Source of the DNA: Marinomonas vulgaris
GTDB lineage: Bacteria; Pseudomonadota; Gammaproteobacteria; Pseudomonadales; Marinomonadaceae
Length of the DNA stretch: 64,000 bases
Assembly (NCBI RefSeq): GCF_018145875.1
Contig: NZ_JAGSSV010000011.1
Location: forward strand, 24,374 to 88,373
Direction of reading: 5' to 3'
Shown here: positions 37,594-47,074 of the stretch, piece by piece
How positions within the stretch are numbered: position 1 is the first letter of the stretch
Layout: each line of letters begins with the position of its first letter
Notes under the pieces: generated by a model
The model's database searches: none
Seen by the model: only the letters and a program-made list of their open reading frames with translations
Told to the model about the DNA's origin: nothing
Position numbers and translations under genes: made by a program

Positions 37594-39828
37594 ATGACAG
37601 TGAAGCAAGGCAATACGCCATTAAGCCCAGAAAACGATGAAATTGATCTAGGGCAATTATTTGGTGCGCTAATCGACGCACGTTGGTTAATCATTGCCAT
37701 CACCTCCTTGTTCGCCGTGATAGGGGTGGCTTACGCTCTACTGGCCACGCCTATTTACAAAGCCGATGTGTTGATGCAGGTAGAGAAGGGAGCCGCTGGC
37801 GCGTCCGCATTGCTAGGGGGGGAAACAGGAGAAATGTTTTCCAATGAGCCTTCCTCCTCAACGGAAATAGAAATCATCAAGTCACGAATGATTCTAGGGA
37901 TGACGGTTGATAACCTTAACTTAACCACACGTGTTCAACCTGTGTATCTACCTTATGTGGGTGAGGGTATTGCTAGGCTGACCAATAATCAAGCAAAGGC
38001 GCAAGTCGAGCGTTTTCAGACACCAGAATGGGAAACGCAAACCGCCTTTACGGTTGTGTTAACGTCACCAGAGCAAGGTGAGTTCACGCTGTATGATATG
38101 GAAGAACGCCCCATCTTATCTGGCACGGTAGGTCAAGTGGCTAAAAATAACGGCTATGAGTTGTTTCTGAGTCAATTGACAGGCGACGCAGGACAAGAAT
38201 ACCGATTAACCAAACGGTCACGTTTTGGGGTGATTCAGTCTTTGCAGGGTGGTTTGGAGATTGCCGAAAAAGGTAAGGGTACGGGTATTTTAGAAATGAC
38301 CTTCACCGGCAGTGACAAAGAGGAAATTAAAGCCATCATCAACGACATCAGTCAAAATTACTTTGTGCAAAATGTTGAGCGCAGCTCTGCTGAGGCTGAG
38401 AAGAGCCTGGAATTTCTAGATGCCAACCTTCCTAATGTCAAAAACGAACTGATTGCAGCAGAAGATAGGTTTAACAGCTTTCAGCAACAAAACGGCTCCA
38501 TAGACCTAGGTTTTGAAGCGCAAACTATGCTGCAAGCCATGGTCACCATTGACAACAAACTCAATGATTTGGCTTTTAAAGAGGCTGAGCTGAGTCAGCG
38601 CTTCAAAAAAGATCATGTGTCCTACCAATCACTGCTTAGAAATCGCGACCTGCTATTAAAAGAAAAGGCGAAGCTCGACGAACAGTTGCAAGGTGTGCCC
38701 TTAGTGCAGCGTGAAGCCTTGCGTATCAAGCGCGATGTGGATGTAAATCAGCAAATCTACATCAAGCTGTTAAATAAAGTACAAGAGCTGAGAGTGGTCA
38801 AAGCCAGTACGGTAGGTAACGTGCGAATACTGGATGAGGCGCAAGTGTACGCAGGTGCCATTGAGCCGAAAAAACCGCTCATTGTGGTCATCGCGACCCT
38901 GCTAGGTGGCATGTTGGCCGTTGGCTTGGTCTTATTGCGTACCGCCTTACACAAAGGGATTCAATCGCCAGAGCAAATAGAAGAAGTTGGCTTGTCTGTT
39001 TACGCCAGTGTGCCTAAATCGGCTCAGCAACTAGCATTAAGTGAAAAAATACAAGAGAAAAGCAAACGACTGAAAAAACGCCGCCACCGCACGGCGGCAA
39101 ACTCAGACAATAAAGGTGCGACAGAACAGCCAGACTTAAGCCAGTTTCTGCTAGCCGAAGCCAATCCAGCCGATTTGGCCATAGAGTCTTTGCGAGGCCT
39201 ACGAACTAATTTACACTTTGCCATGTTGGAAGCCAAAAACAACATTCTTATGATATCGGGTCCATCGCCTAGTGTGGGTAAATCGTTTGTGTCGGCTAAC
39301 TTTGCTGCTGTTGCAGCGAAAACAGGGCAAAAAGTGTTGTTGATCGATGCTGATATGCGTAAAGGTTACATTCAAAAACACTTTAATTTAGACGCCAACA
39401 ATGGCTTATCGGACCTGCTTAGTGGTCAGATCGCTCAAGAAGACTGCATTAAAGCTACGGCCATCGCCAACCTGAACATAGTCACTCGTGGACACTTGCC
39501 TCCGAATCCATCAGAGCTCTTGATGAACTCACGCTTAAAAACGTTGTTGGAGTGGGCATCTGAGAACTATGATCTGGTGATCATAGATACCCCACCTATC
39601 TTGGCGGTAACAGACGCGGGTATCGTCGGTAGTTTGTGTGGCACCAGCCTTATGGTAGGGCGTTTCGACCAAAACACCGTGAAAGAAATTGAAATCGCCT
39701 ACAATCGATTCGACCAAGCGGGTATAGAAATCAAAGGCTTTATCCTCAACGCCGTCGAGAAAAAAGCCAGCAGTTACTACGGTGGTTACGGCTACTACAA
39801 CTACAGCTACAAAAGCGACACTAAATAA
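37594..39828 (+). CDS. wzc: Wzc-like tyrosine autokinase / polysaccharide co-polymerase
   Basis: The protein has 744 residues. A Wzz-type periplasmic domain with coiled coils is bounded by two membrane helices (LIIAITSLFAVIGVAYALLA and PLIVVIATLLGGMLAVGLVL). The cytoplasmic C-terminal BY-kinase has Walker A GPSPSVGKS, Walker A-prime VLLIDADMRKG and Walker B LVIIDTPP. It ends in a tyrosine cluster (YYGGYGYYNYSY) that is autophosphorylated and acted on by Wzb. It controls chain length and export with Wza. It starts 84 bp after wzb; the spacer contains two direct copies of AAAAAGTTAAGCAA. Confidence 0.94.
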   Translation: MTVKQGNTPLSPENDEIDLGQLFGALIDARWLIIAITSLFAVIGVAYALLATPIYKADVLMQVEKGAAGASALLGGETGEMFSNEPSSSTEIEIIKSRMILGMTVDNLNLTTRVQPVYLPYVGEGIARLTNNQAKAQVERFQTPEWETQTAFTVVLTSPEQGEFTLYDMEERPILSGTVGQVAKNNGYELFLSQLTGDAGQEYRLTKRSRFGVIQSLQGGLEIAEKGKGTGILEMTFTGSDKEEIKAIINDISQNYFVQNVERSSAEAEKSLEFLDANLPNVKNELIAAEDRFNSFQQQNGSIDLGFEAQTMLQAMVTIDNKLNDLAFKEAELSQRFKKDHVSYQSLLRNRDLLLKEKAKLDEQLQGVPLVQREALRIKRDVDVNQQIYIKLLNKVQELRVVKASTVGNVRILDEAQVYAGAIEPKKPLIVVIATLLGGMLAVGLVLLRTALHKGIQSPEQIEEVGLSVYASVPKSAQQLALSEKIQEKSKRLKKRRHRTAANSDNKGATEQPDLSQFLLAEANPADLAIESLRGLRTNLHFAMLEAKNNILMISGPSPSVGKSFVSANFAAVAAKTGQKVLLIDADMRKGYIQKHFNLDANNGLSDLLSGQIAQEDCIKATAIANLNIVTRGHLPPNPSELLMNSRLKTLLEWASENYDLVIIDTPPILAVTDAGIVGSLCGTSLMVGRFDQNTVKEIEIAYNRFDQAGIEIKGFILNAVEKKASSYYGGYGYYNYSYKSDTK

Positions 39829-39835
39829 ATCCACT

Positions 39836-39863
39836 CTGGCCTATGGTTAGCCCCGTAGGCCAG
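39836..39863. terminator. Inverted repeat after wzc
   Basis: CTGGCCTA (39836-39843) pairs with TAGGCCAG (39856-39863) across 12 nt. No T run follows, so termination is only possible; it lies between convergent genes. Confidence 0.35.
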
Positions 39864-39953
39864 TGTAGGCTAGGGACGAAGTGTACCTGACCGCCGATAC
39901 TTTCCTAAAAAGTCGATATTTTGTTAAGAAAGAGCTGCTTCGTTTAGGATACC

Positions 39954-41402
39954 CTACGAGGGTATAACCACCTCACACGCCGGGTGTTCGATTTCAATTA
40001 ATTCTTTTAACGTCTTTTTGGCGTTGTCGTCGCCATGCACCAGGTGCACCTTGCCTGGCCGTATCCGCATACGCTTAATAAAGTTTAATAAATCCCGTTG
40101 CCCTGCATGGGCAGAATAGCCGCTGATTTGCTGTACTTGCGCTTTTATAGGATATTTGATGCCATCAAACAGGACATAACCGTCGGTTTTGTCGTGGTAG
40201 AGTAGAATATCCCGTCCGGGTGTGCCCGCTGCCTGATAGCCTACAAACAGAACGTCGTTTCGTTCATCACCGAGTAATGCTTTTAAGTAATTCACCATAC
40301 GCCCACCGGCACACATGCCTGAGGCAGCAATGACAATAGCAGGGCGCGTTTGGCGGGCGAGGTATTCCACGGTTTGCAAGTGGTCTTGGTGGCTGTCTAT
40401 GGTGGTCACTTGTTCAAAGCTCAGGGGATGACGCCCAGCATTCACTCGACGCTTGGCTTCCTTGTCCCAATACTGAGATAACGAGCGATACACCTGGGTA
40501 AAGCGGCTGGCCAAGGGGGAATCGATAATAATGTCCATGTCTTCCCAATTTAGCGACTTTCCAGAACGGGTCTGACTCACGGCTTTGGTTCTGTTCTGAT
40601 GAATAATGTGTTCCAGCTCGTACAATAACTCTTGGGTACGGCCAATACTAAACGCCGGAATCAAGACAGTGCCAGAATCCTGTAGAGCGTGCTCGATGCT
40701 GCTTTGTAAGCGTTTACGTCTGTTGGCGCGATTTTCGTGGTTGCGATCGCCATAGGTGCTTTCTATTACCAACTGATCTGCTCGATAGGGCGACTGTGGC
40801 GAAGGCAGTAACGGTGAGTAGGGGGCACCTAAATCCCCTGAAAACACCACATCGTGGTAGCGTTTGCCTTGTGCATTCATGGCGTCGTTCATTACCCGAA
40901 AGGTCACATAGGCCGAGCCTAATATGTGCCCCGCTCGGCTCAGGCGCACTTGGGTTTTGGTGTGATTCGATGTGTTTGAATGAAGGGGAATATCAGCCCA
41001 GACTTTATAATCGAGTGGCACCAGTTGAGATGCGAGGCGTTCTAAGCAGGCTTCTATGATACTGGCGTTGCGCGTCACTCCCACCTTAAGCGCATCTTCG
41101 ATAACAAGCGGCAACAACTCAGCGCTGGGTTGGGAGCAATAAATAGGCCCAGTAAAGCCCGCGGCGAGCAAATAAGGCAAACGCCCCACATGGTCAATGT
41201 GCACATGGGTAATCACCAACGCCTGCACCGCGGATAAATCAAATTCGATACTCAGCTGATTGGCATCGGCTCCTGATCCCGACGTTTCGGCCCCTTGAAA
41301 CAAACCGCAATCCACCAAAACCGACTGGTCAGAATCTACAAACAACTCGTGACATGATCCCGTCACCCCTTGTACAGCACCATGATGTTTGATCAACAAC
41401 AT
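39954..41402 (-). CDS. Beta-CASP metallo-beta-lactamase-fold protein (RNA-processing type)
   Basis: The protein has 482 residues. The metallo-beta-lactamase core shows THVHIDHVGRLPYLL (the HxHxDH zinc motif), VVFSGDLGAPYSPLLP, and later LVIESTYGDRNHENR. The beta-CASP insert contains SFSIGRTQELLYEL-like sequence, and ASGMCAGGRMVNYL with the final SGYSAHAGQRDLLNFI supplies motifs A to C. Relatives include CPSF73-like and RNase J-like nucleases of RNA metabolism. It is probably a cytoplasmic RNase; its presence between wzc and sugar genes is unusual. ATG 41402 is preceded by AGAGGGA; the longer upstream frame is hydrophobic and not conserved. Confidence 0.85.
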   Translation of the reverse strand: MLLIKHHGAVQGVTGSCHELFVDSDQSVLVDCGLFQGAETSGSGADANQLSIEFDLSAVQALVITHVHIDHVGRLPYLLAAGFTGPIYCSQPSAELLPLVIEDALKVGVTRNASIIEACLERLASQLVPLDYKVWADIPLHSNTSNHTKTQVRLSRAGHILGSAYVTFRVMNDAMNAQGKRYHDVVFSGDLGAPYSPLLPSPQSPYRADQLVIESTYGDRNHENRANRRKRLQSSIEHALQDSGTVLIPAFSIGRTQELLYELEHIIHQNRTKAVSQTRSGKSLNWEDMDIIIDSPLASRFTQVYRSLSQYWDKEAKRRVNAGRHPLSFEQVTTIDSHQDHLQTVEYLARQTRPAIVIAASGMCAGGRMVNYLKALLGDERNDVLFVGYQAAGTPGRDILLYHDKTDGYVLFDGIKYPIKAQVQQISGYSAHAGQRDLLNFIKRMRIRPGKVHLVHGDDNAKKTLKELIEIEHPACEVVIPS

Positions 41403-41474
41403 ACAAAATCCCTCTGTAAATAGATTGAAAAATAACCATACAACACAACCAACAAAAAACACAAACGTCGAATT

Positions 41475-41497
41475 CCTCCTTGTTTTTTTGAAGGAGG
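41475..41497. other. Hairpin containing a perfect Shine-Dalgarno-like sequence
   Basis: CCTCCTT (41475-41481) and AAGGAGG (41491-41497) flank a T-rich 9-nt loop in the 301-bp divergent region between the beta-CASP gene and the MarR-like gene. No start codon of a convincing gene follows. The rest of the region should hold the two promoters. Confidence 0.5.
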
Positions 41498-41703
41498 TTG
41501 GGAGGGAGGTGGTCTTTACAAAAAAATCTTTCCACACTGTTTACATAATTACTCCATACTATTACTATCGTTCATCAGTTGAACGGTCGGCACAGACAAA
41601 GGATCAAAACGCATGGAAAGCTTGTACTTCTCTTCACCCTCACTTTCCATTTCTTTTTGTGCTCTTTTTGCACGGCAATAGCGCACTTCGCCAAGGCGTT
41701 TTA

Positions 41704-42024
41704 ATGTTAACCGATGAATACCGTTACAAAATTTTGAAAGAGCTGCAGCAAGACCCAGACATCAGCCAACGCGAACTGGCTAAGCGTTTAGGCATCAGTT
41801 TAGGCAGGGCGAATTTTTGTTTAAAAGCCTTGATTGAAAAAGGCTTAATCAAAGCAGAAAACTTTAAAAACAGCGTGAATAAGGCGGGTTACTTATACCT
41901 GCTGACACCGAAAGGGCTAGAAGCTAAAGTGACCCTGACACAAAACTTCTTGCAGCGGAAAATCGCCGAATACGAAGTTCTAGAACAAGAAATAGAACAA
42001 CTGCGCAAAGAAGTAAAAACATAA
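41704..42024 (+). CDS. MarR-family EPS-associated transcriptional regulator
   Basis: The protein has 106 residues. A winged helix-turn-helix fills most of it: EYRYKILKELQQDPDISQRE, LAKRLGISLGRANFCLKALI, then EKGLIKAENFKNS and a C-terminal coiled-coil helix (YEVLEQEIEQLRKEV). It matches the small MarR-like regulators found in exopolysaccharide loci with wza-type genes. It is presumed to control this locus; whether it acts on DNA or on transcription elongation is not known. ATG 41704 is the family start; the frame is open about 105 codons further upstream, but the residues there look non-coding. Confidence 0.85.
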   Translation: MLTDEYRYKILKELQQDPDISQRELAKRLGISLGRANFCLKALIEKGLIKAENFKNSVNKAGYLYLLTPKGLEAKVTLTQNFLQRKIAEYEVLEQEIEQLRKEVKT

Positions 42025-42032
42025 AGTGTTAC

Positions 42033-42056
42033 TTGTAGGTCGCGCCTTTAGGCCGA
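42033..42056 (+). repeat. REP-like palindrome (GTAGG family), copy 3
   Basis: TTGTAGGTCG followed by the CGCCTTTAGGCCG-type palindrome, 9 bp after the MarR-like gene. A partial inverted copy (ACGACCTACGAG) follows at 42079-42090. Confidence 0.7.
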
Positions 42057-42093
42057 CAAAAGATGTGCCATGGCAAACACGACCTACGAGACC

Positions 42094-42133
42094 CGTAGGC
42101 CGGATGAATCGAGGAACGAAGATGTAATCCGGC
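42094..42133 (+). repeat. 40-bp repeat, left copy (flanks the epimerase gene)
   Basis: A 40-bp element starting CGTAGGCCGGAT and ending GTAATCCGGC, with imperfect palindromic ends (GCCGGAT / ATCCGGC). It is identical to the copy at 43182-43221 except for one base. The GTAGG head and hairpin resemble a second REP class. Confidence 0.9.
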
Positions 42134-42187
42134 AATAAACGACGAATTGGCAATAAACAAGATTTCAAAGAATATGGAAACAATTAA

Positions 42188-43186
42188 ATGAAGTTTTTGG
42201 TAACAGGAGCCGCAGGCTTCATAGGTATGCATACTTGTAAACGTCTATTAGATGCAGGTCATGATGTGGTCGGTCTAGACAATTTAAATACCTATTATAC
42301 TCCTAAACTGAAACAGCACCGTTTAGATAAGCTTTTGCCTTACGTGAATTTTCGCTTTGTGAAAATGGATCTTGCAGACCGTGAAGGCATTGCCCAGTTA
42401 TTTGCAGACGAACAGTTTCAACGTGTGATTCATTTGGCTGCGCAAGCGGGTGTGCGCTATTCAATCGAAGCGCCGTTTGATTATGTGGACAGCAACCTCG
42501 TTGGCATGATGACGATTTTAGAAGGCTGTCGTCAAAACAAAGTCGAGCACCTAGTGTATGCGTCTTCGAGTTCTGTCTATGGTATGAACGTGAAAATTCC
42601 ATTCAGTGAATCTGATACGGTAGATCACCCCGTCTCTCTGTATGCTGCGACCAAAAAAGCCAATGAGCTGATGGCGCATTCCTATTCTCATTTGTATAAC
42701 ATCCCGACGACAGGATTACGTTTCTTCACCGTGTATGGCCCAGGCGGACGCCCTGATATGGCGCCTTGGCTGTTTACGGAAGCCATTTTGAACGACAAAC
42801 CGATAAAAGTGTTTAACCATGGAGAAATGATGCGTGACTTTACCTACATCGACGATATTGTCGAAGGCGTCATTCGCATTCAAGATGTGCTGCCGCAAGC
42901 GCAACAAAGCCAAAAGACGACAGCGCCATACTCGATTTACAACATTGGCAATAACCAACCCATTCAACTGGCAGAGTTTATCGAGTCCATTGAAAGCGCC
43001 TGTGGTAAACCTGCTGAGAAAATCTACATGGATATGCAACCGGGGGATGTACCGAAAACCTACGCGGACACAGCGCAACTAGAAGCCGCCGTGGGCTACA
43101 AACCTGCAACAACGATACAAGAAGGCATGGTTAAATTTGTCGAGTGGTACAAAGCCTTTCAAACAGAACTGAAAAGCAACACGTAG
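42188..43186 (+). CDS. UDP-glucuronate 4-epimerase-like NAD-dependent epimerase
   Basis: The protein has 332 residues and is an extended SDR. The NAD-binding GAAGFIGMHTCKRLL is at the N-terminus; ASSSSVYG and YAATKKANE give the catalytic Ser/Thr and the YxxxK pair. GLDNLNTYYTPKLKQHRL and AAQAGVRYSIEAPFDYVDSN (about residues 33-105) are typical of UDP-glucuronate 4-epimerases, so the product is probably UDP-GalA. With ugd just downstream, UDP-Glc could be turned to UDP-GlcA and then UDP-GalA. The gene is bracketed by two copies of a 40-bp repeat, and its TAG stop codon lies within the right-hand copy. Confidence 0.85.
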   Translation: MKFLVTGAAGFIGMHTCKRLLDAGHDVVGLDNLNTYYTPKLKQHRLDKLLPYVNFRFVKMDLADREGIAQLFADEQFQRVIHLAAQAGVRYSIEAPFDYVDSNLVGMMTILEGCRQNKVEHLVYASSSSVYGMNVKIPFSESDTVDHPVSLYAATKKANELMAHSYSHLYNIPTTGLRFFTVYGPGGRPDMAPWLFTEAILNDKPIKVFNHGEMMRDFTYIDDIVEGVIRIQDVLPQAQQSQKTTAPYSIYNIGNNQPIQLAEFIESIESACGKPAEKIYMDMQPGDVPKTYADTAQLEAAVGYKPATTIQEGMVKFVEWYKAFQTELKSNT

Positions 43187-43221
43187 GCCGGATAAATCGA
43201 GGAACGAAGATGTAATCCGGC
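43182..43221 (+). repeat. 40-bp repeat, right copy (contains the epimerase stop codon)
   Basis: The second copy of the 40-bp element. Its third to fifth bases (TAG, 43184-43186) end the epimerase reading frame, so the element was inserted at, or recombined into, the gene's 3' end. Confidence 0.9.
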
Positions 43222-43296
43222 GTTGAATGATAAACCTTTGATGAACGCTAAGACGCCGTCATCCGGTAAATGACTTTATATATTATGGTAAACGCA

Positions 43297-44472
43297 ATGA
43301 AAAAATACAAAATCGCCATTGCCGGAACCGGTTACGTTGGCCTATCTAATGCCATGTTGCTGGCGCAACACAATGACGTAATCGCGGTAGACATTGTCTC
43401 TGAAAAGGTGGCCATGCTTAATAATAAGCAGTCTCCTATTGCGGATGTGGAAATCGAAGATTTTTTGGCCAACAAAACGCTTCATTTCACCGCCACACTC
43501 GACAAGCAAGCCGCTTATCAAGGTGCTGAGTTTGTGATCATAGCCACACCCACAGATTACGACCCTGAGACGAATTACTTTAATACTAAGTCGGTTGAAA
43601 GTGTCATCCAAGATGTATTGGCGATTAACCCTAACGCTGTCATGGTGATTAAATCTACCGTGCCTGTGGGTTACACCAAAAGTGTAAATGAGAAATTCAA
43701 CACGTCGAATATTTTCTTTTCGCCTGAATTTTTACGGGAAGGCAAAGCCCTTCATGACAATCTCTACCCATCGCGTATTATCGTGGGGGAGCGCAGCGAG
43801 CGTGCTGAAACTTTTGCTGGTTTGCTAAAGCAGGGCGCAATCAAAGAAGACATCGATGTTTTATTTACCGACAGCACAGAAGCCGAAGCGGTGAAGCTGT
43901 TTTCCAATACCTATTTGGCCCTTCGAGTCGCCTATTTTAACGAGCTAGACACCTACTGCGAATCTCACGGCTTAGACACCAAACAAATCGTCGATGGCGT
44001 ATCCCTTGATCCGCGTATTGGCAACCACTACAACAACCCAAGCTTTGGTTACGGTGGCTACTGTTTGCCAAAAGACACCAAGCAACTATTAGCTAACTAT
44101 CAAGATGTGCCAAATAACTTGATCAGAGCCATAGTAGATTCGAACTCAACCCGCAAAGACTTTATTGCCGACTCAGTCCTCAAACGCCATCCTAAAGTAG
44201 TGGGCATTTACCGATTGGTTATGAAAACCGGCAGTGATAATTTTCGTGCGTCCGCTATTCAAGGTATCATGAAGCGTATTAAAGCCAAAGGCATTGAAGT
44301 CGTGATTTATGAGCCTGAACTTCATGAAAGTGAGTTTTTTAATTCGAAGGTGATAACTGACCTAAACGAGTTCAAGGTATCGTCTGATGTGATTATTGCC
44401 AATCGTATGACAGATAACTTGGGTGATGTGATTGATAAAGTGTATACACGTGATTTGTTTGGGAATGATTAA
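43297..44472 (+). CDS. ugd: UDP-glucose 6-dehydrogenase
   Basis: The protein has about 391 residues. The NAD-binding motif [17 protein letters not shown] is at the start, followed by the central [29 protein letters not shown] (substrate-binding) and the catalytic cysteine in [14 protein letters not shown]. It oxidises UDP-glucose to UDP-glucuronate with two NAD. It most resembles the E. coli Ugd type. The ATG 43297 is taken as start because homology begins at MKKYKIAI; in-frame ATGs at 43270 and 43285 are possible. rfbB follows immediately. Confidence 0.92.
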   Translation: MKKYKIAIAGTGYVGLSNAMLLAQHNDVIAVDIVSEKVAMLNNKQSPIADVEIEDFLANKTLHFTATLDKQAAYQGAEFVIIATPTDYDPETNYFNTKSVESVIQDVLAINPNAVMVIKSTVPVGYTKSVNEKFNTSNIFFSPEFLREGKALHDNLYPSRIIVGERSERAETFAGLLKQGAIKEDIDVLFTDSTEAEAVKLFSNTYLALRVAYFNELDTYCESHGLDTKQIVDGVSLDPRIGNHYNNPSFGYGGYCLPKDTKQLLANYQDVPNNLIRAIVDSNSTRKDFIADSVLKRHPKVVGIYRLVMKTGSDNFRASAIQGIMKRIKAKGIEVVIYEPELHESEFFNSKVITDLNEFKVSSDVIIANRMTDNLGDVIDKVYTRDLFGND

Positions 44473-45552
44473 ATGAAAATTCTGGTTACAGGCGGCGCTG
44501 GATTTATTGGCTCGGCGGTGATTCGACACATTATTGAACACACCCAAGACAGTGTGGTGAATCTAGATAAGTTGACTTATGCAGGCAATTTGGAAAGTTT
44601 ATCCGATGTTGCCAGTTCAGGCCGCTATGAGTTTGAGCAGGTGGATATTTGTGACAAAGCCGAGCTGGCACGCGTGTTTGTTGAGCATCAGCCAGATGCG
44701 GTGATGCATTTGGCGGCTGAGAGCCATGTAGATCGCTCTATTGATGGGCCAGCGGCGTTTATTGAAACCAATATTGTCGGCACTTATACCCTGTTAGAAG
44801 TTGCCCGTGCTTACTGGGACGCATTAGATACCGAACACAAACAAGCCTTCCGCTTTCATCATATTTCCACCGATGAGGTGTATGGCGATTTAGAAGGGCC
44901 TGAGGATTTATTCACCGAAGACACCGCTTACGCCCCCAGCTCACCCTATTCAGCCAGTAAGGCCAGCTCCGACCACTTGGTGCGAGCATGGCGCAGAACC
45001 TACGGTTTCCCAACAATGGTGACCAACTGCTCAAATAATTACGGACCTTACCATTTCCCTGAAAAGTTGATTCCCCTGGTGATTTTAAACGCTTTGTCGG
45101 GTAAAGCCTTGCCTGTATATGGCGATGGTTTGCAAATACGGGATTGGTTGTATGTGGAAGACCACGCGCGTGCCTTGTATAAAGTGGTTACCGAAGGCGA
45201 GGTGGGAGAAACCTACAATATTGGTGGCCACAATGAAAAAGCCAATATTGACGTGGTTAAAACGATTTGCGCTTTATTGGAAGAGTTCGTACCGAATAAA
45301 CCCGCGGGTTTGGCGCATTACCAAGATTTGATTACCTATGTAACCGATCGCCCCGGCCACGATGTGCGCTATGCCATTGATGCTAGCAAGATCGAGCGTG
45401 CACTAGGGTGGAAGCCAGAAGAAACCTTTGAAACAGGGCTACGTAAAACCGTGCAATGGTATTTGTCGAATGAGACCTGGTGGCGTCGTGTACTAGATGG
45501 GTCTTATTCGATGGAGCGTTTAGGGTCATTGGAAAAGGGCGTTCAATCATGA
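44473..45552 (+). CDS. rfbB: dTDP-glucose 4,6-dehydratase
   Basis: The protein has 359 residues. It has the Rossmann motif [30 protein letters not shown], the catalytic threonine/aspartate/glutamate segment [26 protein letters not shown] (YxxxK) and [18 protein letters not shown]. It forms dTDP-4-keto-6-deoxy-D-glucose, the substrate of the FdtA isomerase encoded downstream. No rfbC or rfbD is present, so rhamnose is not the goal here. The stop overlaps the rfbA start (ATGA). Confidence 0.96.
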   Translation: MKILVTGGAGFIGSAVIRHIIEHTQDSVVNLDKLTYAGNLESLSDVASSGRYEFEQVDICDKAELARVFVEHQPDAVMHLAAESHVDRSIDGPAAFIETNIVGTYTLLEVARAYWDALDTEHKQAFRFHHISTDEVYGDLEGPEDLFTEDTAYAPSSPYSASKASSDHLVRAWRRTYGFPTMVTNCSNNYGPYHFPEKLIPLVILNALSGKALPVYGDGLQIRDWLYVEDHARALYKVVTEGEVGETYNIGGHNEKANIDVVKTICALLEEFVPNKPAGLAHYQDLITYVTDRPGHDVRYAIDASKIERALGWKPEETFETGLRKTVQWYLSNETWWRRVLDGSYSMERLGSLEKGVQS

Positions 45553-46430
45553 AGGGCATTATTTTAGCCGGTGGTTCGGGCACGCGTTTGTACCCTATTA
45601 CGATCGGGGTGTCTAAGCAGCTGTTGCCGGTGTACGACAAGCCGATGATTTATTATCCCTTGTCGGTATTGATGCTGGCAGGTATCCGTGAAGTGCTGAT
45701 TATTACGACTCCGGAAGATCAGGCCAGCTTTCAGCGGTTGTTAGGCGATGGGTCTCAGTTTGGTATCGAATTAAGCTATGTGGTGCAACCCAGTCCAGAT
45801 GGATTGGCTCAAGCCTTTATTCTAGGTGAAGATTTTATTGGCGACGATGATGTGTGCTTGGTGCTGGGCGACAATATTTTTTATGGGCAAGGTTTTACGC
45901 CTAAGCTGAAACACGCGGTAGACAATGCGAAGCAGGGCCGTGGCGCCACGGTATTTGGTTATCAGGTAAAAGACCCAGAGCGCTTTGGTGTGGTGGCGTT
46001 TGATGAGCATAAAAAAGCCATTTCGATTGAAGAGAAGCCTGCTAAGCCTAAGTCGAACTTCGCGGTAACAGGCTTGTATTTTTATGATAACTCCGTCGTG
46101 GAACTGGCCAAACAGATCAAGCCTTCTAAACGAGGAGAGCTGGAAATCACTTGCCTTAATGAGCAGTTTTTACAACGAAACCAGCTCAACGTCGAAATGC
46201 TTGGGCGTGGATTTGCTTGGCTCGATACCGGTACCCATGAAAGCTTGTTAGAAGCAGCGCAATTTGTGGAAACCATAGAAAAGCGTCAAGGCTATAAAAT
46301 TGCTTGTTTGGAAGAGATTGCTTTTTATCAAGGGTGGCTAACTGTTGAGGAATTGAAACGTCTGGCTAAGCCCTTGCAAAAAAATAGCTATGGTCAGTAT
46401 TTGTTGGATATTGTTAAGGAAGTGTTATGA
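45549..46430 (+). CDS. rfbA: Glucose-1-phosphate thymidylyltransferase
   Basis: The protein has 293 residues, the usual RmlA length. The nucleotidyl-transfer motif [16 protein letters not shown], then [32 protein letters not shown] and the ITCLNEQFL segment are all present. It makes dTDP-glucose from dTTP and glucose 1-phosphate, feeding RfbB. It overlaps the flanking genes at both ends by 4 bp (ATGA), a tight rfbB-rfbA-fdtA unit. Confidence 0.96.
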   Translation: MKGIILAGGSGTRLYPITIGVSKQLLPVYDKPMIYYPLSVLMLAGIREVLIITTPEDQASFQRLLGDGSQFGIELSYVVQPSPDGLAQAFILGEDFIGDDDVCLVLGDNIFYGQGFTPKLKHAVDNAKQGRGATVFGYQVKDPERFGVVAFDEHKKAISIEEKPAKPKSNFAVTGLYFYDNSVVELAKQIKPSKRGELEITCLNEQFLQRNQLNVEMLGRGFAWLDTGTHESLLEAAQFVETIEKRQGYKIACLEEIAFYQGWLTVEELKRLAKPLQKNSYGQYLLDIVKEVL

Positions 46431-46819
46431 GCTTGATCACCCTGATTGATTTTCCGCCGTTGGGCGATGGCCGTGGTTCTTTGGTTGCTTTGGAAAGCCA
46501 TCAGTCCATTCCGTTTGACATTAAGCGTGTGTATTACATTTTTGGCACGCAAAAAGGGGTATCACGGGGCTTTCATGCACACAAGCAATTAAAGCAAGTG
46601 GCGGTGTGTGTCACAGGGGCGTGTCGCATGGTGTTGGATAATGGACAACAGCGAGAAAGTGTCTGGTTGGATTCTGCAACCAAGGGTATTTTGATCGAAG
46701 ACATGGTGTGGCGAGAAATACACGACTTCACCGACGATTGCGTGCTTCTTGTACTTGCGAGCGAACACTACGATGAAGCCGATTATATACGTGATTATGA
46801 AGAGTTTTTAAAACAATAG
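46427..46819 (+). CDS. fdtA: dTDP-4-oxo-6-deoxyglucose 3,4-ketoisomerase (FdtA/QdtA-like cupin)
   Basis: The protein has 130 residues with a single cupin domain of the WxcM-like family. The active-site histidines are in [15 protein letters not shown], and [16 protein letters not shown] and [20 protein letters not shown] are conserved. It moves the ketone from C4 to C3 of dTDP-4-keto-6-deoxyglucose. The galacto product leads to Fuc3N (FdtA) and the gluco product to Qui3N (QdtA); I cannot tell which from sequence by eye, so the symbol is provisional. It is followed by an AT-rich acyl-cassette and then by the matching aminotransferase. Confidence 0.88.
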   Translation: MSLITLIDFPPLGDGRGSLVALESHQSIPFDIKRVYYIFGTQKGVSRGFHAHKQLKQVAVCVTGACRMVLDNGQQRESVWLDSATKGILIEDMVWREIHDFTDDCVLLVLASEHYDEADYIRDYEEFLKQ

Positions 46820-46828
46820 GAGTGAGTT

Positions 46829-47074
46829 ATGAGAACAATAATTTTAGAAAAATTTAATGAAGCATTAATGCAGACAGATAAAGAAAAAACGTATACAGAT
46901 ATCAAAGATGATCAAGTTTTACTTGAGACTGAACTAGATTCATTAGGTTTTGCAATTTTAGTTGCATTGCTTGAGGAGGAGCTAGATATTGACCCTTTCC
47001 AGATTATGGATGAGCCAGTATACCCAAAAACCTTTGGTGAGTTTGTTGCAATTTATGAGCGAGCAAATGCCTAG
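46829..47074 (+). CDS. Dedicated acyl carrier protein
   Basis: The protein has 81 residues and is acidic and helical. The phosphopantetheine attachment motif is D37-S38-L39-G40 in ETELDSLGFAILVALLEEEL, with S38 as the attachment site; the helix after it is acidic, as in ACPs. A ribosome-binding site, AGGAGTGAG, precedes the ATG. Codon use turns visibly AT-rich exactly here relative to fdtA. It overlaps the following ligase gene. Its context (ligase, ketoreductase, acyltransferase) suggests that it carries an acyl group destined for an amino sugar, not general fatty acid synthesis. Confidence 0.87.
   Translation: MRTIILEKFNEALMQTDKEKTYTDIKDDQVLLETELDSLGFAILVALLEEELDIDPFQIMDEPVYPKTFGEFVAIYERANA

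Noticed and set aside
41674..41685. ops-like sequence GGCAATAGCGCA upstream of the EPS regulator
   Set aside because: Only about 8 of 12 positions match GGCGGTAGCGTG, there is no JUMPstart context, and no RfaH-type gene is visible here.
41389..41703. N-terminal extension of the MarR-like regulator by about 105 codons
   Set aside because: The extension is unlike any domain and overlaps the promoter region; the family protein is about 106 residues and begins at MLTDEY.
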